Below, piece after piece: positions 14,949 through 23,007 of a stretch of DNA of 32,773 nucleotides. Where the stretch lies: NCBI GenBank assembly GCA_024229695.1, contig JAAESD010000563.1:1-32773 (forward strand), read 5' to 3'. The notes under the pieces were generated by a model that saw nothing but the letters and a program-made list of their open reading frames with translations, ran no database searches and was not told where the DNA came from. Each line of letters begins with the position of its first letter. Position 1 is the first letter of the stretch. The DNA comes from a bacterium (GTDB taxonomy: Bacteria > Krumholzibacteriota > Krumholzibacteriia > LZORAL124-64-63). The translations under genes and the position numbers were made by a program.

Positions 14949-15974
14949 TTAGTTGCCAAGTTTTCTGAAAATCCACTCCAGGGGACCCTGCTTAAATTTC
15001 ATGCCCCATAGATTTGCAAAAACAATTCCGAATAAACAGAATGAAAAAGCATACAAGAGAGAAAATTCTATTGTATGATTTTCCAGTTTATCCATTGCTT
15101 CAAGTATTCCCATCCCCAAAACAACATGCAACACATAAAGGGACAGCGACATTTCTCCAGTTTTATAAAACAGTGAAAGTACTCTGGAAGAACTGAACTT
15201 AAACGACAACCATACGCAACCAACAATTACGAAAACAGCCAGACTGCCGCCAGCAAGAAGATACAGTGGAGTTGGAGGCATTGGGGCTGTCCCAAGCAGC
15301 TCTGCAGCTTCATCGAAGTAGCGAATTAACTGGTCAGAGAGCAGTTCCGAAGCTACCCAGATTGACAGTGACCAAACCATCAATTTCAGCCTAACTGCTG
15401 AATTAAATAGATTTTGTCGGGCAAGCCACATCCCAAGCAACAAAAAAGCAGTCCAGGGAAAAACCGGGTGAAATCCATTGAAGAAAATATGCCTGAACAT
15501 TCCCTTGATTGTCCAAAAATCGTAGTAAGCGAATGTTTCAAAATTCCAGGCCGTCTCGTAATCGAGAAACAACAACAATAGTGGAAAAGTAATTACAAAA
15601 AACAGTATCGACATCCAGACAGTGCGGTTAGATGCTGTTATAAGGAACGCGCCAGCAATAAAATAGAAGCCATAAAAGTGAAGAATGTCAGCCGGCCATA
15701 CAGGCGTAAACAGCAATCCGATTACTATTAATAATACTGCTCTTTTTAATAAGGAAGCTCTGGCTCTGGCAGCTCTGCTTCTGGCAAAAAGGGTTGTTCC
15801 AACTCCTGCCAGAACTACGAACATTGCCGCCGCTCTACCTTGAAACAAATGCGCAAAACCGATGAGTAGATTATTTCCGGTTACCGCATTCATTACCAAT
15901 GTATAATTGACAACAACCATTCCAAAAATTGCAAGCGATCTTGCTAAATCATACCCATGAATTCGCGAAGCCAT
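14949..15974 (-). CDS. DUF418/YeiB-like multi-pass membrane protein
   Basis: The start at 15974 gives MASRIHGYDLARSLAIFGMVVVNYTLVM, the usual opening of the DUF418/heparan-alpha-glucosaminide acetyltransferase-like family (RIxxLDxxRGxAIxGxxxxN). GGAGGGG on the minus strand lies just upstream. The 341-residue protein has about nine to ten hydrophobic segments, a conserved FQGRAAAMFVVLAGVGTTLF second segment and a C-terminal FKQGPLEWIFRKL matching the DUF418 end. Members are inner-membrane proteins, perhaps acyl carriers or transferases for cell-envelope sugars. The function of this branch is not established. The gene follows acpS with a one-base gap, so both are probably co-transcribed. Confidence 0.75.
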   Translation of the reverse strand: MASRIHGYDLARSLAIFGMVVVNYTLVMNAVTGNNLLIGFAHLFQGRAAAMFVVLAGVGTTLFARSRAARARASLLKRAVLLIVIGLLFTPVWPADILHFYGFYFIAGAFLITASNRTVWMSILFFVITFPLLLLFLDYETAWNFETFAYYDFWTIKGMFRHIFFNGFHPVFPWTAFLLLGMWLARQNLFNSAVRLKLMVWSLSIWVASELLSDQLIRYFDEAAELLGTAPMPPTPLYLLAGGSLAVFVIVGCVWLSFKFSSSRVLSLFYKTGEMSLSLYVLHVVLGMGILEAMDKLENHTIEFSLLYAFSFCLFGIVFANLWGMKFKQGPLEWIFRKLGN

Positions 15975-15975
15975 T

Positions 15976-16350
15976 TTACCCCTCCAACACAACCACGGCG
16001 CTGGCAATCTCTTTCAAATGAGATATCGATACAAAACTGCCAGTGATACCAAGACTGTCAGCCAGTTCCTTGGCTTTGCCATGAAAAACCAATGACGGCT
16101 TGCCAAGCTCATCGTTCAACAATTCAATATCGCGCCACTCTATGCCCCCGCGCAATCCTGTGCCAAAAGCTTTGACTGCAGCTTCTTTGGCAGCAAACCT
16201 GGCAGCATATTTTTCAGCAGCGCGTACATTTCCATCACTGGCTGCGATTTCACCAGCAGTAAACATGTGATCTCTGAATCGTTCTTTATCTTCAAGAAGT
16301 TTCTCAACTCTTTTGACTTCAACCAGATCTGTTCCAATTCCAACTATCAT
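15976..16350 (-). CDS. acpS: Holo-[acyl-carrier-protein] synthase
   Basis: The start at 16350 gives MIVGIGTDLVEVKRVEKLL, the standard AcpS opening; longer frames add 50 residues without homology and run through the divergent promoter region. The 124-residue product keeps the magnesium ligands Asp8 and Glu56 (RFAAKEAAVKAFGTG) and the C-terminal SISHLKEIASAVVV. It transfers 4'-phosphopantetheine from CoA to the serine of acyl carrier protein. It is divergent from the CBS-domain gene, with about 106 bases between the starts, and is followed at once by the DUF418 gene. Confidence 0.93.
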   Translation of the reverse strand: MIVGIGTDLVEVKRVEKLLEDKERFRDHMFTAGEIAASDGNVRAAEKYAARFAAKEAAVKAFGTGLRGGIEWRDIELLNDELGKPSLVFHGKAKELADSLGITGSFVSISHLKEIASAVVVLEG

Positions 16351-16456
16351 AATTGCCCCTTTTTGTTTCGTTGAAAGTAACCTAAAAAAACTTGTCGCAC
16401 AATCAACAGAATAAGTGTAGGGTGTGTATATTATTAACAACTTCAAAGGAGTCATC

Positions 16457-16897
16457 ATGACCAAGGTAAGCGATATTCTCACAGCTAAAGGTGGCAACAT
16501 CCATTCAATCGAGCCCGAAACAACCGTTTATGACGCAATTGCAAAAATGGTTGAGTTAGGCATAGGCTCTTTGCTGGTCATTGAAGATGAAACTGTTTCG
16601 GGGATTATCACAGAGCGTGATTATCTCTCAAAAGTTGCCCTGAAGAATAAAAATTCCCGTGACACAAAAGTTGGCGAAGTAATGAGCCATCGGATTATCT
16701 ATCTGACACCTGATAACGATGTTGAAGACGTTATGGCAATGATGACTGAGGCTCACTGCAGGCATATGCCGGTTATAGACAGTGGCAAACTGTGCGGGCT
16801 GATTTCAATTGGTGACTGTGCAAAACAGCTGTCACAGGATCGCCAAACTCAGCTCAATTATCTGACTGAGTATATTGCTGATAATTATCCGGGTTGA
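16457..16897 (+). CDS. Two-CBS-domain protein
   Basis: The start at 16457 is fixed by AAAGGAG five bases upstream; the earlier GTG frame at 16424 lacks a site. The 146-residue protein consists only of two CBS motifs (about 5-62 and 72-130), with the usual signatures VYDAIAKMVELGIGSLLVIED, GIITERDYLSKV, DVEDVMAMMTEAHCRHMPVID and GLISIGDCAKQL. Stand-alone CBS pairs bind adenine nucleotides (AMP, ATP, SAM) and regulate partner enzymes or transporters; the partner is not known here. It is divergent from acpS and lies 76 bases before the homoaconitase gene, with which it may be co-transcribed. Confidence 0.88.
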   Translation: MTKVSDILTAKGGNIHSIEPETTVYDAIAKMVELGIGSLLVIEDETVSGIITERDYLSKVALKNKNSRDTKVGEVMSHRIIYLTPDNDVEDVMAMMTEAHCRHMPVIDSGKLCGLISIGDCAKQLSQDRQTQLNYLTEYIADNYPG

Positions 16898-16973
16898 TAG
16901 CTTGAATGATGAGCAATTCTGTGCCAACTTATACCTGCAACTAAAACTATAACCAGTTTTCCAGAGGTATGAA

Positions 16974-18890
16974 ATGGCTCAAACAATCATTGAAAAAATC
17001 GCCCAGTCCCATGCAATCAATCTTCCTGAATCTGCAGAACTTCATGCTGGTGATTTTGTGACGCTGGTCCCCGACCATGTCATGACTCACGATAACACAG
17101 CTGCAGTTATGAATAAGTTTGAGAGCCTTGGTGTTGCCAACGTTCACAATCCTGACCAACCTGTTTACGCCCTTGATCACGACATCCAGAACAAGAGCGA
17201 AACCAATGTCAAAAAGTATGCCCGGATTGAAAAATTTGCTGCTGATCAAGGCATCGCTTTTCATCCTGCTGGCAGTGGTATCGGTCATCAGATGATGCTG
17301 GAAAACGGTTTTGTAAAACCTGGCGGCTTTTGTGTTGCAAGCGACAGTCACTCAAATATCTATGGGGCTGTTGGAGCTGTTGGTACACCTGTTGTTCGTA
17401 CCGATGCTGCTGCAATCTGGGCAACCGGAAAATTCTGGTGGCAAATTCCACCAATGCTGAAAGTTGTTCTTACTGGTGAATTCAAACCTGGAGTTACCGG
17501 CAAGGATCTCATTCTCACGCTGTGCAGCCAGTACAGCAATGGCGAAGCGTTGAACTCCGCAATTGAGTTTGCAGGACCAGGTGTTGCCAACTTGTCTATG
17601 GACGCACGAATGACAATCAGCAATATGAGCACAGAATGGGGTGCACTGGTTGGCTGGTTCCCTTGTGACGATGTCACTATCGAGTATTACAACACTCGCC
17701 TGTTTGCAAACAGTAATGAGCGCTTAACTGCCGAGATGATTCAATCGTGGAAAGATAATCCACTGACAAGTGATGCCGATGCAAACTATGCAGCTGTAAT
17801 TGAACTTGATCTTGGGCAAGTTACTCCTCACATAGCCGGGCCTCATGTTGTACAACTTGGAACACCACTGGCAACAGTTCAGGCAGAGGAAAAACAGATT
17901 CACAAGGCTTACCTGCTGTCATGTGTAAACTCCAGACTGGAAGACCTTGAAATTGCAGCTTCTGTAATTAACGGTCGTAAAGTTAAAGATGGCGTTGATC
18001 TTTACCTGGCTGCTGCAAGTCAATGGGTTGAAGACAAGGCAAAAGAATCGGGTGCATGGCAGAAACTTCTGGATGCTGGCGCTACTGCTTTGCCTCCAAG
18101 TTGTGGTCCATGTATAGGACTTGGAATCGGACTCCTTGAAGCTGGCGAAGTTGGAATTTCTGCAACAAACAGAAATTTCAAAGGCAGAATGGGTGACTCG
18201 GATTCTGAATGTTATCTGGCAAGCCCACCGGTTGTTGTTGAATCTGCAATCAATGGCTATATCTCCGGCCCTGACAATTTCGACAGCTCAATTCCTGATT
18301 ATAATTTCACCAAAAACGAGATTGTAAAATCGGCTGGTAGTGTTGAAATCATCGACGGTTTCCCATCGTCAACTGAAGGTCGTATGCTCTGGCTGGACCA
18401 CGACAATCTCAACACCGATGGTATCTATTCCAAAGACTACACATATCGTGAAGATATCACTGTTCAGGAGATGGCACGCGTTGTAATGGAAAACTATGAC
18501 CCTGGCTTTGCTGAAATAGCAAATGCTGGTGATCTGATAATTGGTGGTTTCAATTTTGGAACCGGATCAAGTAGAGAGCAGGCTGTAACTGCACTTCAAG
18601 CTGCAGAAATCAGCATGGTCATCGCAGGTTCATACAGTCAGACTTATCTCCGCAACGCAATCAATAACGGGTTTATCTGCCTGGAAAGCCCACAGCTTGT
18701 TGAAGCTGTCCGCGTGGAATATAAAGATAACAATGACAAAACTGCTGTTGGTGAAAACATGACCGTCGATTTTGCAAATGCCACAATAACCTGGAATGGT
18801 AAAAGCTTCGGTTTTTCTGCTCTTGGCAGACCAGTTCAGGAAGTAATTGTTGCTGGTGGCATTGAAAATATGGTTAGAAACGGGGCTTAA
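16974..18890 (+). CDS. Single-chain aconitase-superfamily enzyme, fungal homoaconitase (Lys4) type
   Basis: The 638-residue protein joins large and small subunits in one chain. Seen are VTLVPDHVMTHDNTAAV, LDHDIQNKSETN, ASDSHSNIYGAVG, GTPVVRTDAAAIWATGKFWWQIPP, the [4Fe-4S] cysteines Cys317 (LLSCVNSR), Cys377 and Cys380 (SCGPCIGLG), and ISATNRNFKGRMG. In the swivel domain there is GFNFGTGSSREQAVTALQ. This order and wording follow mitochondrial homoaconitases of fungi more closely than bacterial AcnA/AcnB, or LeuC and LeuD, which are separate proteins. Homoaconitase dehydrates homocitrate to homoaconitate and rehydrates it to homoisocitrate in the alpha-aminoadipate lysine route. Here it may instead act as the citrate aconitase or on a related acid, since no other lysine gene is in the window. 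Confidence 0.85.
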   Translation: MAQTIIEKIAQSHAINLPESAELHAGDFVTLVPDHVMTHDNTAAVMNKFESLGVANVHNPDQPVYALDHDIQNKSETNVKKYARIEKFAADQGIAFHPAGSGIGHQMMLENGFVKPGGFCVASDSHSNIYGAVGAVGTPVVRTDAAAIWATGKFWWQIPPMLKVVLTGEFKPGVTGKDLILTLCSQYSNGEALNSAIEFAGPGVANLSMDARMTISNMSTEWGALVGWFPCDDVTIEYYNTRLFANSNERLTAEMIQSWKDNPLTSDADANYAAVIELDLGQVTPHIAGPHVVQLGTPLATVQAEEKQIHKAYLLSCVNSRLEDLEIAASVINGRKVKDGVDLYLAAASQWVEDKAKESGAWQKLLDAGATALPPSCGPCIGLGIGLLEAGEVGISATNRNFKGRMGDSDSECYLASPPVVVESAINGYISGPDNFDSSIPDYNFTKNEIVKSAGSVEIIDGFPSSTEGRMLWLDHDNLNTDGIYSKDYTYREDITVQEMARVVMENYDPGFAEIANAGDLIIGGFNFGTGSSREQAVTALQAAEISMVIAGSYSQTYLRNAINNGFICLESPQLVEAVRVEYKDNNDKTAVGENMTVDFANATITWNGKSFGFSALGRPVQEVIVAGGIENMVRNGA

Positions 18891-19087
18891 TGATGGCAAA
18901 GAAAAGCAGCTTCCCTCCATGGGGATTTCTGGCACTTGGAGCTGGCAATCTGGGAGCAGGTTTACTGTTTTTGATTCTGGTTATGCAGGGTGACGACCAA
19001 ACAATAACAACTGTAAAAAGTGGTGCCTACGCACTTGTTGGTCTGATGTTTATCTATTTCTGGATCAGAGCCAGAAAAAATGTCTGA
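18890..19087 (+). CDS. Small two-helix membrane protein
   Basis: The 65-residue protein has a basic N-terminus (MMAKKSS) and two hydrophobic segments (WGFLALGAGNLGAGLLFLILVM and SGAYALVGLMFIYFWI) ending in RARKNV, as expected for an inner-membrane hairpin with both ends inside. It starts in the stop codon of the homoaconitase gene (TAATG) and overlaps the following methyltransferase-like gene by eight bases, so it is clearly translated in the operon. No family is recognised. Confidence 0.7.
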   Translation: MMAKKSSFPPWGFLALGAGNLGAGLLFLILVMQGDDQTITTVKSGAYALVGLMFIYFWIRARKNV

Positions 19088-19658
19088 CCAGATTATTGTA
19101 GGTGCAGTAGCTGTTTTGTGGTGCACTATGCACTCGATATTGATAATGCCAGGCGTTGAAGACTTTGGTCGAAAAGCGCTTGGCAATTTTTCTGGTTGGT
19201 ATCGATTTATTTATGTCATATTCAGTTGTTTAACTCTTGGTATGGCATTCCTGGTCGTCAGACAATTCCCTGGTGAACACTTATACAGCATGTTTCCTGC
19301 ATCACGTGTGCTGATGGTATCATTAAGTGTCGTCATTACGCTGATGGCAGTCAGGCAATATGACAATCGATTTTTTCTTGGTATCACTCAAATCATAAAT
19401 CCTGAAAAAGAACCGCTATTCAATCGTGCAGGAATTCTGAATTACATGCGCCACCCCTATTACGTAGCTGGTATAATATTTGTAGTTTTCTACAATAATT
19501 TCACAACAACTTCAATTGTATGGCGTACTGTTTTTGTACTGTACTTTATAATCGGCGCAAAAATTGAAGAGAAAAAACTGTTAGCAGAGCATGGCCAGAG
19601 TTACAGGGATTATATGAACGATGTCCCCGCGTTTGGCCGTCACTGGAGATTAAAATGA
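19080..19658 (+). CDS. Isoprenylcysteine carboxyl methyltransferase (ICMT)/NnrU-like membrane protein
   Basis: The 192-residue protein has about five membrane segments and ends with the diagnostic C-terminal block: GILNYMRHPYYVAGIIF, then IGAKIEEKKLLAEHGQSYRDYMNDVPAFGRHW. The RHP, EE and YRxY residues bind SAM in the ICMT/phospholipid methyltransferase superfamily, which also contains NnrU and the methanethiol methyltransferase MddA. It probably methylates a small hydrophobic or lipid substrate at the inner membrane; which one is unknown. It overlaps the neighbours on both sides (eight bases upstream, ATGA downstream), which ties it to the aldehyde dehydrogenase gene. Confidence 0.8.
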   Translation: MSDQIIVGAVAVLWCTMHSILIMPGVEDFGRKALGNFSGWYRFIYVIFSCLTLGMAFLVVRQFPGEHLYSMFPASRVLMVSLSVVITLMAVRQYDNRFFLGITQIINPEKEPLFNRAGILNYMRHPYYVAGIIFVVFYNNFTTTSIVWRTVFVLYFIIGAKIEEKKLLAEHGQSYRDYMNDVPAFGRHWRLK

Positions 19659-21076
19659 ACTACCCATGTTACATTGCCGGTCGTCAAGTCAAGACTGAAA
19701 CCTCAATCGAGGTTCTGCATAAAGTTACAGGAGATGTAATTGCATCGGTTTCTTCTGCTGGCCCTGCAGAACTGGATCAGGCAATAACCGCCGCCTGTTC
19801 TGCAAAAGAAGAAATGCGCAAACTTCCAGCATGGAAGCGCCAGGAAATACTGCTGAGCTTTGTTGATGCCCTTACCAGAAGACATGAAGAACTTTCTAAA
19901 ATTCTCTGTCTTGAGGCTGGAAAACCAATCAACGATGCGCGTGTTGAAGTAACCCGTGCTATAGATACTTTCCGTATTGCAGCTGAAGAATCAGTTCGCA
20001 TAAACGGTGAAATCATGCCCCTTGATATCAGTGAACGTGCCACAGGGTATGAAGCTGAAATTCGACGGGAACCTGTTGGTGTCTGTGCATTCATTACTCC
20101 GTTTAACTTCCCGCTAAATCTGGCAGCTCATAAAATGGCGCCAGCACTTGCAACCGGCTGCCCATTTATTTTAAAACCGGCCAGCTCTACTCCAATCAGC
20201 TCAATTCTAATGGCTGAGATTCTGGCTGAAACTGATTTGCCCGATGGTGCATTTTCTGTTGTCCCGTGTGCTGGCAAAGACGCAGAGCCTTTGATCACCG
20301 ATCCCAGGATTGCACTACTTTCATTTACCGGCAGTCCTGATGTTGGCTGGAAACTGAAACAGCAATGTGGCCAGAAGAAAATCTCCCTCGAACTTGGTGG
20401 CAACGCAGCTTGTGTGATCGACCAAAACAGTGATCTGGAATATATAGTACCACGCTTGATTACCGGTGCATTTTACCAATCGGGACAAAGCTGTATCAGT
20501 ATTCAAAGAATCATTGCACACAGTTCCTTATACTCCGAACTCAAGGAACTTCTAATTGCAGAAGCAGTTAAACTAAAGTCCGGCGACCCTGCAGATGAAT
20601 CCACATTTCTTGGCCCAATGATTACTGAAGAAGATGCAATCCGTATTGAAGACTGGGTTAACAATAGTGGCGGCAAAGTTATTTGTGGAGGCAAACGCAA
20701 CGGGTCGTTTTTTGATGCCACAATTCTGGAAGATGTTCCAACAAATGCCGATGTCTACAGCAGTGAAGTTTTTGGACCCGTTGCAACTATGGAATCATTC
20801 ACCAATTTCAACGATGCAGTGGCAAAAGTTAACAATTCAGTGTATGGTCTTCAGGCAGGATATTTCACTAAAGATATCGGCAACGCCCGTTACGCTGTTT
20901 CTGAGACCAGGACTGGTGGCGTAATTATTGGCGATATACCAAGCATGCGTGTTGACAACATGCCTTACGGTGGAATCAAAGGTTCTGGTTTTGGTCGTGA
21001 AGGAATCAAGTGGGCAATCGATGAAATGACAGAGCCCAAACTCGCAGTTTACAACAATAACTACTTCAAACCCTAG
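19655..21076 (+). CDS. NAD(P)+-dependent aldehyde dehydrogenase
   Basis: The 473-residue protein is a complete aldehyde dehydrogenase of the lactaldehyde/non-phosphorylating glyceraldehyde-3-phosphate dehydrogenase-like branch. The active site is intact: Asn151 (TPFNFP), Lys174 (LKPASSTP), Glu246 (SLELGGN) and the nucleophile Cys280 (SGQSCISIQR). The C-terminal MPYGGIKGSGFGREG motif is also present. It oxidises an aldehyde to the acid with NAD+ or NADP+; the substrate cannot be told from the sequence. The start is in the stop of the methyltransferase-like gene (ATGA), which suggests coupled production of the two enzymes. Confidence 0.9.
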   Translation: MNYPCYIAGRQVKTETSIEVLHKVTGDVIASVSSAGPAELDQAITAACSAKEEMRKLPAWKRQEILLSFVDALTRRHEELSKILCLEAGKPINDARVEVTRAIDTFRIAAEESVRINGEIMPLDISERATGYEAEIRREPVGVCAFITPFNFPLNLAAHKMAPALATGCPFILKPASSTPISSILMAEILAETDLPDGAFSVVPCAGKDAEPLITDPRIALLSFTGSPDVGWKLKQQCGQKKISLELGGNAACVIDQNSDLEYIVPRLITGAFYQSGQSCISIQRIIAHSSLYSELKELLIAEAVKLKSGDPADESTFLGPMITEEDAIRIEDWVNNSGGKVICGGKRNGSFFDATILEDVPTNADVYSSEVFGPVATMESFTNFNDAVAKVNNSVYGLQAGYFTKDIGNARYAVSETRTGGVIIGDIPSMRVDNMPYGGIKGSGFGREGIKWAIDEMTEPKLAVYNNNYFKP

Positions 21077-21084
21077 GAGTTGCC

Positions 21085-21627
21085 ATGCGTTTTCTGACAC
21101 TATTATTAGCCCTACTTATCAGCACTGGTGCAATTGCTGATGACATAAATACTTATGATGAATCATGCAAAACATCGATACAAAAATTGGGTGCTGCCTT
21201 GAAGTTGGCACTTATAAATGCAATGGAAGAGTCCGGGCCGGTTGGCGCACTGCAAACTTGCAGTGTTGAAGCTGTGCCAATCACAGAGACTATTTCAATT
21301 GAAGAAGGTATGATTGTCAGCAGAACCAGCCTAAAAACCCGTAATCCGAAAAATGCCCCTGACAAATGGGAGCTTGCTGTACTTGAACAATTTGAAAAAG
21401 GCAAAATATCAGAGTTTGGAGAAATAGTCACCGATAGTGAAGGTCACCAGACTTATCGCTACATGAAAGCTATTCCCACTGGCCCTATTTGCCTGAGATG
21501 CCACGGAACTGATATGAACAAAGACGTTAGTTTAAAAATTGCAGAACTGTACCCTGAAGATAAAGCTGTCGGTTTCAAAGAGGCCGATATCAGAGGCGCA
21601 TTTACAATTCAAAAACCACTGAATTAA
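21085..21627 (+). CDS. Periplasmic DUF3365 (Tll0287-like) haem-binding protein
   Basis: The 180-residue protein has a signal peptide (MRFLTLLLALLISTGAIA) and an AGGAG site before the ATG. The rest matches the DUF3365/Tll0287-like domain: ALQTCSVEAVPIT, SRTSLKTRNPKNAPDKWE and a single c-type haem motif ICLRCHG (Cys136, Cys139, His140). These small periplasmic haem proteins resemble PAS folds and are often sensor domains of kinases; here the domain stands alone. Redox or gas sensing, or electron transfer, are both possible. The gene lies eight bases after the aldehyde dehydrogenase and probably shares its transcript. Confidence 0.85.
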   Translation: MRFLTLLLALLISTGAIADDINTYDESCKTSIQKLGAALKLALINAMEESGPVGALQTCSVEAVPITETISIEEGMIVSRTSLKTRNPKNAPDKWELAVLEQFEKGKISEFGEIVTDSEGHQTYRYMKAIPTGPICLRCHGTDMNKDVSLKIAELYPEDKAVGFKEADIRGAFTIQKPLN

Positions 21628-21654
21628 TTGGAACTTTAAAATATAGAGTGCGTA

Positions 21655-21693
21655 TTATTCTCCTGAACCATAATTTTAACTCCAGGAGAATAA
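21655..21693 (+). promoter_or_regulatory. 11-bp inverted repeat that buries the ribosome site of the PDZ-protein gene
   Basis: TTATTCTCCTG (21655-21665) is the exact complement of CAGGAGAATAA (21683-21693), with a 17-base loop, and the second arm contains the AGGAG ribosome site and ends one base before the ATG at 21695. If the leader includes both arms, translation would be blocked until the stem opens (heat, a protein, a small RNA). A -10-like TATAGA (21642-21647) would start transcription close to 21654 and include the hairpin. An alternative TATTAT at 21653-21658 would start after the left arm and exclude it. Confidence 0.55.
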
Positions 21694-21694
21694 A

Positions 21695-22447
21695 ATGTCC
21701 TTCTCAAAATTGCTCACTCTATTTGCCGCACTTGCGTTTTCCGCGGGAATGGTTTCAGCACAAGATATTGAAAAAGAAATTACCGTCACTATAGACGAAG
21801 ATTCAGATCAAGTAATGAAAATCATCATCATTGAAGATGGTGAGACTAAAGAGATTGAACTTGAAGGCAATGAGCTTATATGGACTGATGAAAAATCTAA
21901 CTATTTGACCAAAAAAGTGTTATGTAAACCTGCTCACGGCTTCCTTGGTGTCCAACTCAAAGATCTAAACTGTCAATTAAGTGAATATTTTGGTGTTGAT
22001 CGCGGCGTTCTGATTGAGGAAATCATTAAGGATTCAGCTGCAGAAGAAGCGGGCCTTAAAGCTGGCGATGTCATCATAAAAATTGAAGATACAAAAATTG
22101 GTTGTGGTAGTGATGTCATAGCGTTTATGCAAGGCACCAAACCTGAAGAAAAAGTAAAAGTTTGTGTAAAACGCAAAGGCAAAAATAAGTCAAAAAAAGT
22201 TACTCTCGGTGCAGCCCCAGCTCCAAAGCATAAAAAAATAATCAAAAAAGAATTCATGATGGATCATGATATGGACCATATGGAAGACATACACATGATG
22301 TTCAAGGGTAAAGGTGGCCCTAACGTCTTCCAGCATGGTGGTAAGGACAAGGCAAAAATCCAACAGATGGTACTGAAAAAAGAGCTCGAAATAATCAAAG
22401 CTCAGATTAAAGAGCTCCGTAAAGAGATCAAAGACCTGAGAAAGTAG
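21695..22447 (+). CDS. Exported PDZ-domain protein with Met/His/Asp-rich segment and coiled coil
   Basis: The 250-residue protein has a signal peptide (to about residue 22, MVSAQ). It then has a short acidic beta region (23-75) and one PDZ domain (about 80-170; GFLGVQLKDLNCQLSEYFGV and EEAGLKAGDVIIKIEDTKIG), similar to the PDZ domains of DegP-type proteases but with no protease domain attached. Next comes an unusual Met/His/Asp-rich stretch (187-215; FMMDHDMDHMEDIHMMF) that could bind a soft metal ion, and a C-terminal Lys/Glu coiled coil (220-250). It probably acts as a periplasmic adaptor or chaperone in envelope quality control. The start is preceded by a strong AGGAG buried in an inverted repeat. 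Confidence 0.75.
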   Translation: MSFSKLLTLFAALAFSAGMVSAQDIEKEITVTIDEDSDQVMKIIIIEDGETKEIELEGNELIWTDEKSNYLTKKVLCKPAHGFLGVQLKDLNCQLSEYFGVDRGVLIEEIIKDSAAEEAGLKAGDVIIKIEDTKIGCGSDVIAFMQGTKPEEKVKVCVKRKGKNKSKKVTLGAAPAPKHKKIIKKEFMMDHDMDHMEDIHMMFKGKGGPNVFQHGGKDKAKIQQMVLKKELEIIKAQIKELRKEIKDLRK

Positions 22448-22467
22448 TTCCCTACAGAGTCGCAAAG

Positions 22468-22488
22468 GGGGGCGTTCCCAGCGCCCCC
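22468..22488 (+). other. GC-rich hairpin directly before a start codon
   Basis: GGGGGCG (22468-22474) pairs perfectly with CGCCCCC (22482-22488) around a 7-base loop. It lies between the PDZ gene and the ATG at 22495, with no U-run behind it, so it is not a standard terminator. The only purine-rich SD-like sequence before that ATG is the left arm itself. It could reduce translation or transcription of the next gene. Confidence 0.55.
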
Positions 22489-22494
22489 GCAATT

Positions 22495-23007
22495 ATGTTA
22501 CCAACACAAATATACTCAACCGAGTCTCCCTGGCGATGGCCAATCAGCCTCATCGGTGCAGCAATTCTCCTTTGGCTGATCGCTGTTACTTCATCATATT
22601 TCTATCCATGGAATCCCAAGCCTCACCCACAAGTAGCTGTCACAACCGATTATCTTATCCTGCAACGACCACCTGTCATAGAAGTAGAAAAACATGCTCC
22701 AGTAGAAGTGGTTTCTGAACCTGTCGATACAAAAATATTTGAATCGATATGGAGTGGTGCGGTTGACATTACAGATGACTTCTCCTCTGATCCTGAAAAA
22801 CCATCGCTGATAATTTCAAATGATTTCATGTTTAAAAAAGCTGAACGAGATACTTCAAAAAATGCACTGTTGAACGATTATATGGACCTGCGACAAATGC
22901 AATGGGACCAGGAAAAGCCAGCTGCGGAAATGCAAATCGAAACTAATAAATGGGAAGGCATCCGCGAGCGTGAAAAATCAATCTTCAATGAGTTTTGGCT
23001 TAAGTAA
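22495..23007 (+). CDS. Single-pass membrane protein of unknown function
   Basis: The 170-residue protein has a short N-terminus with SPWRWP and one membrane helix (ISLIGAAILLWLIAVTSSYFY). The rest is a proline- and charge-rich periplasmic or cytoplasmic part without recognisable domain. A VEKHAPVEVVSEPVD stretch resembles the linkers of TonB- or TadE-like proteins, but no TonB C-terminus follows. No SD sequence precedes the ATG other than the arm of the hairpin at 22468-22488, and no other start exists upstream in frame. It overlaps the convergent membrane gene by 30 bases. It is probably real because the frame is long and has a clean anchor; the role is unknown. Confidence 0.6.
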   Translation: MLPTQIYSTESPWRWPISLIGAAILLWLIAVTSSYFYPWNPKPHPQVAVTTDYLILQRPPVIEVEKHAPVEVVSEPVDTKIFESIWSGAVDITDDFSSDPEKPSLIISNDFMFKKAERDTSKNALLNDYMDLRQMQWDQEKPAAEMQIETNKWEGIREREKSIFNEFWLK

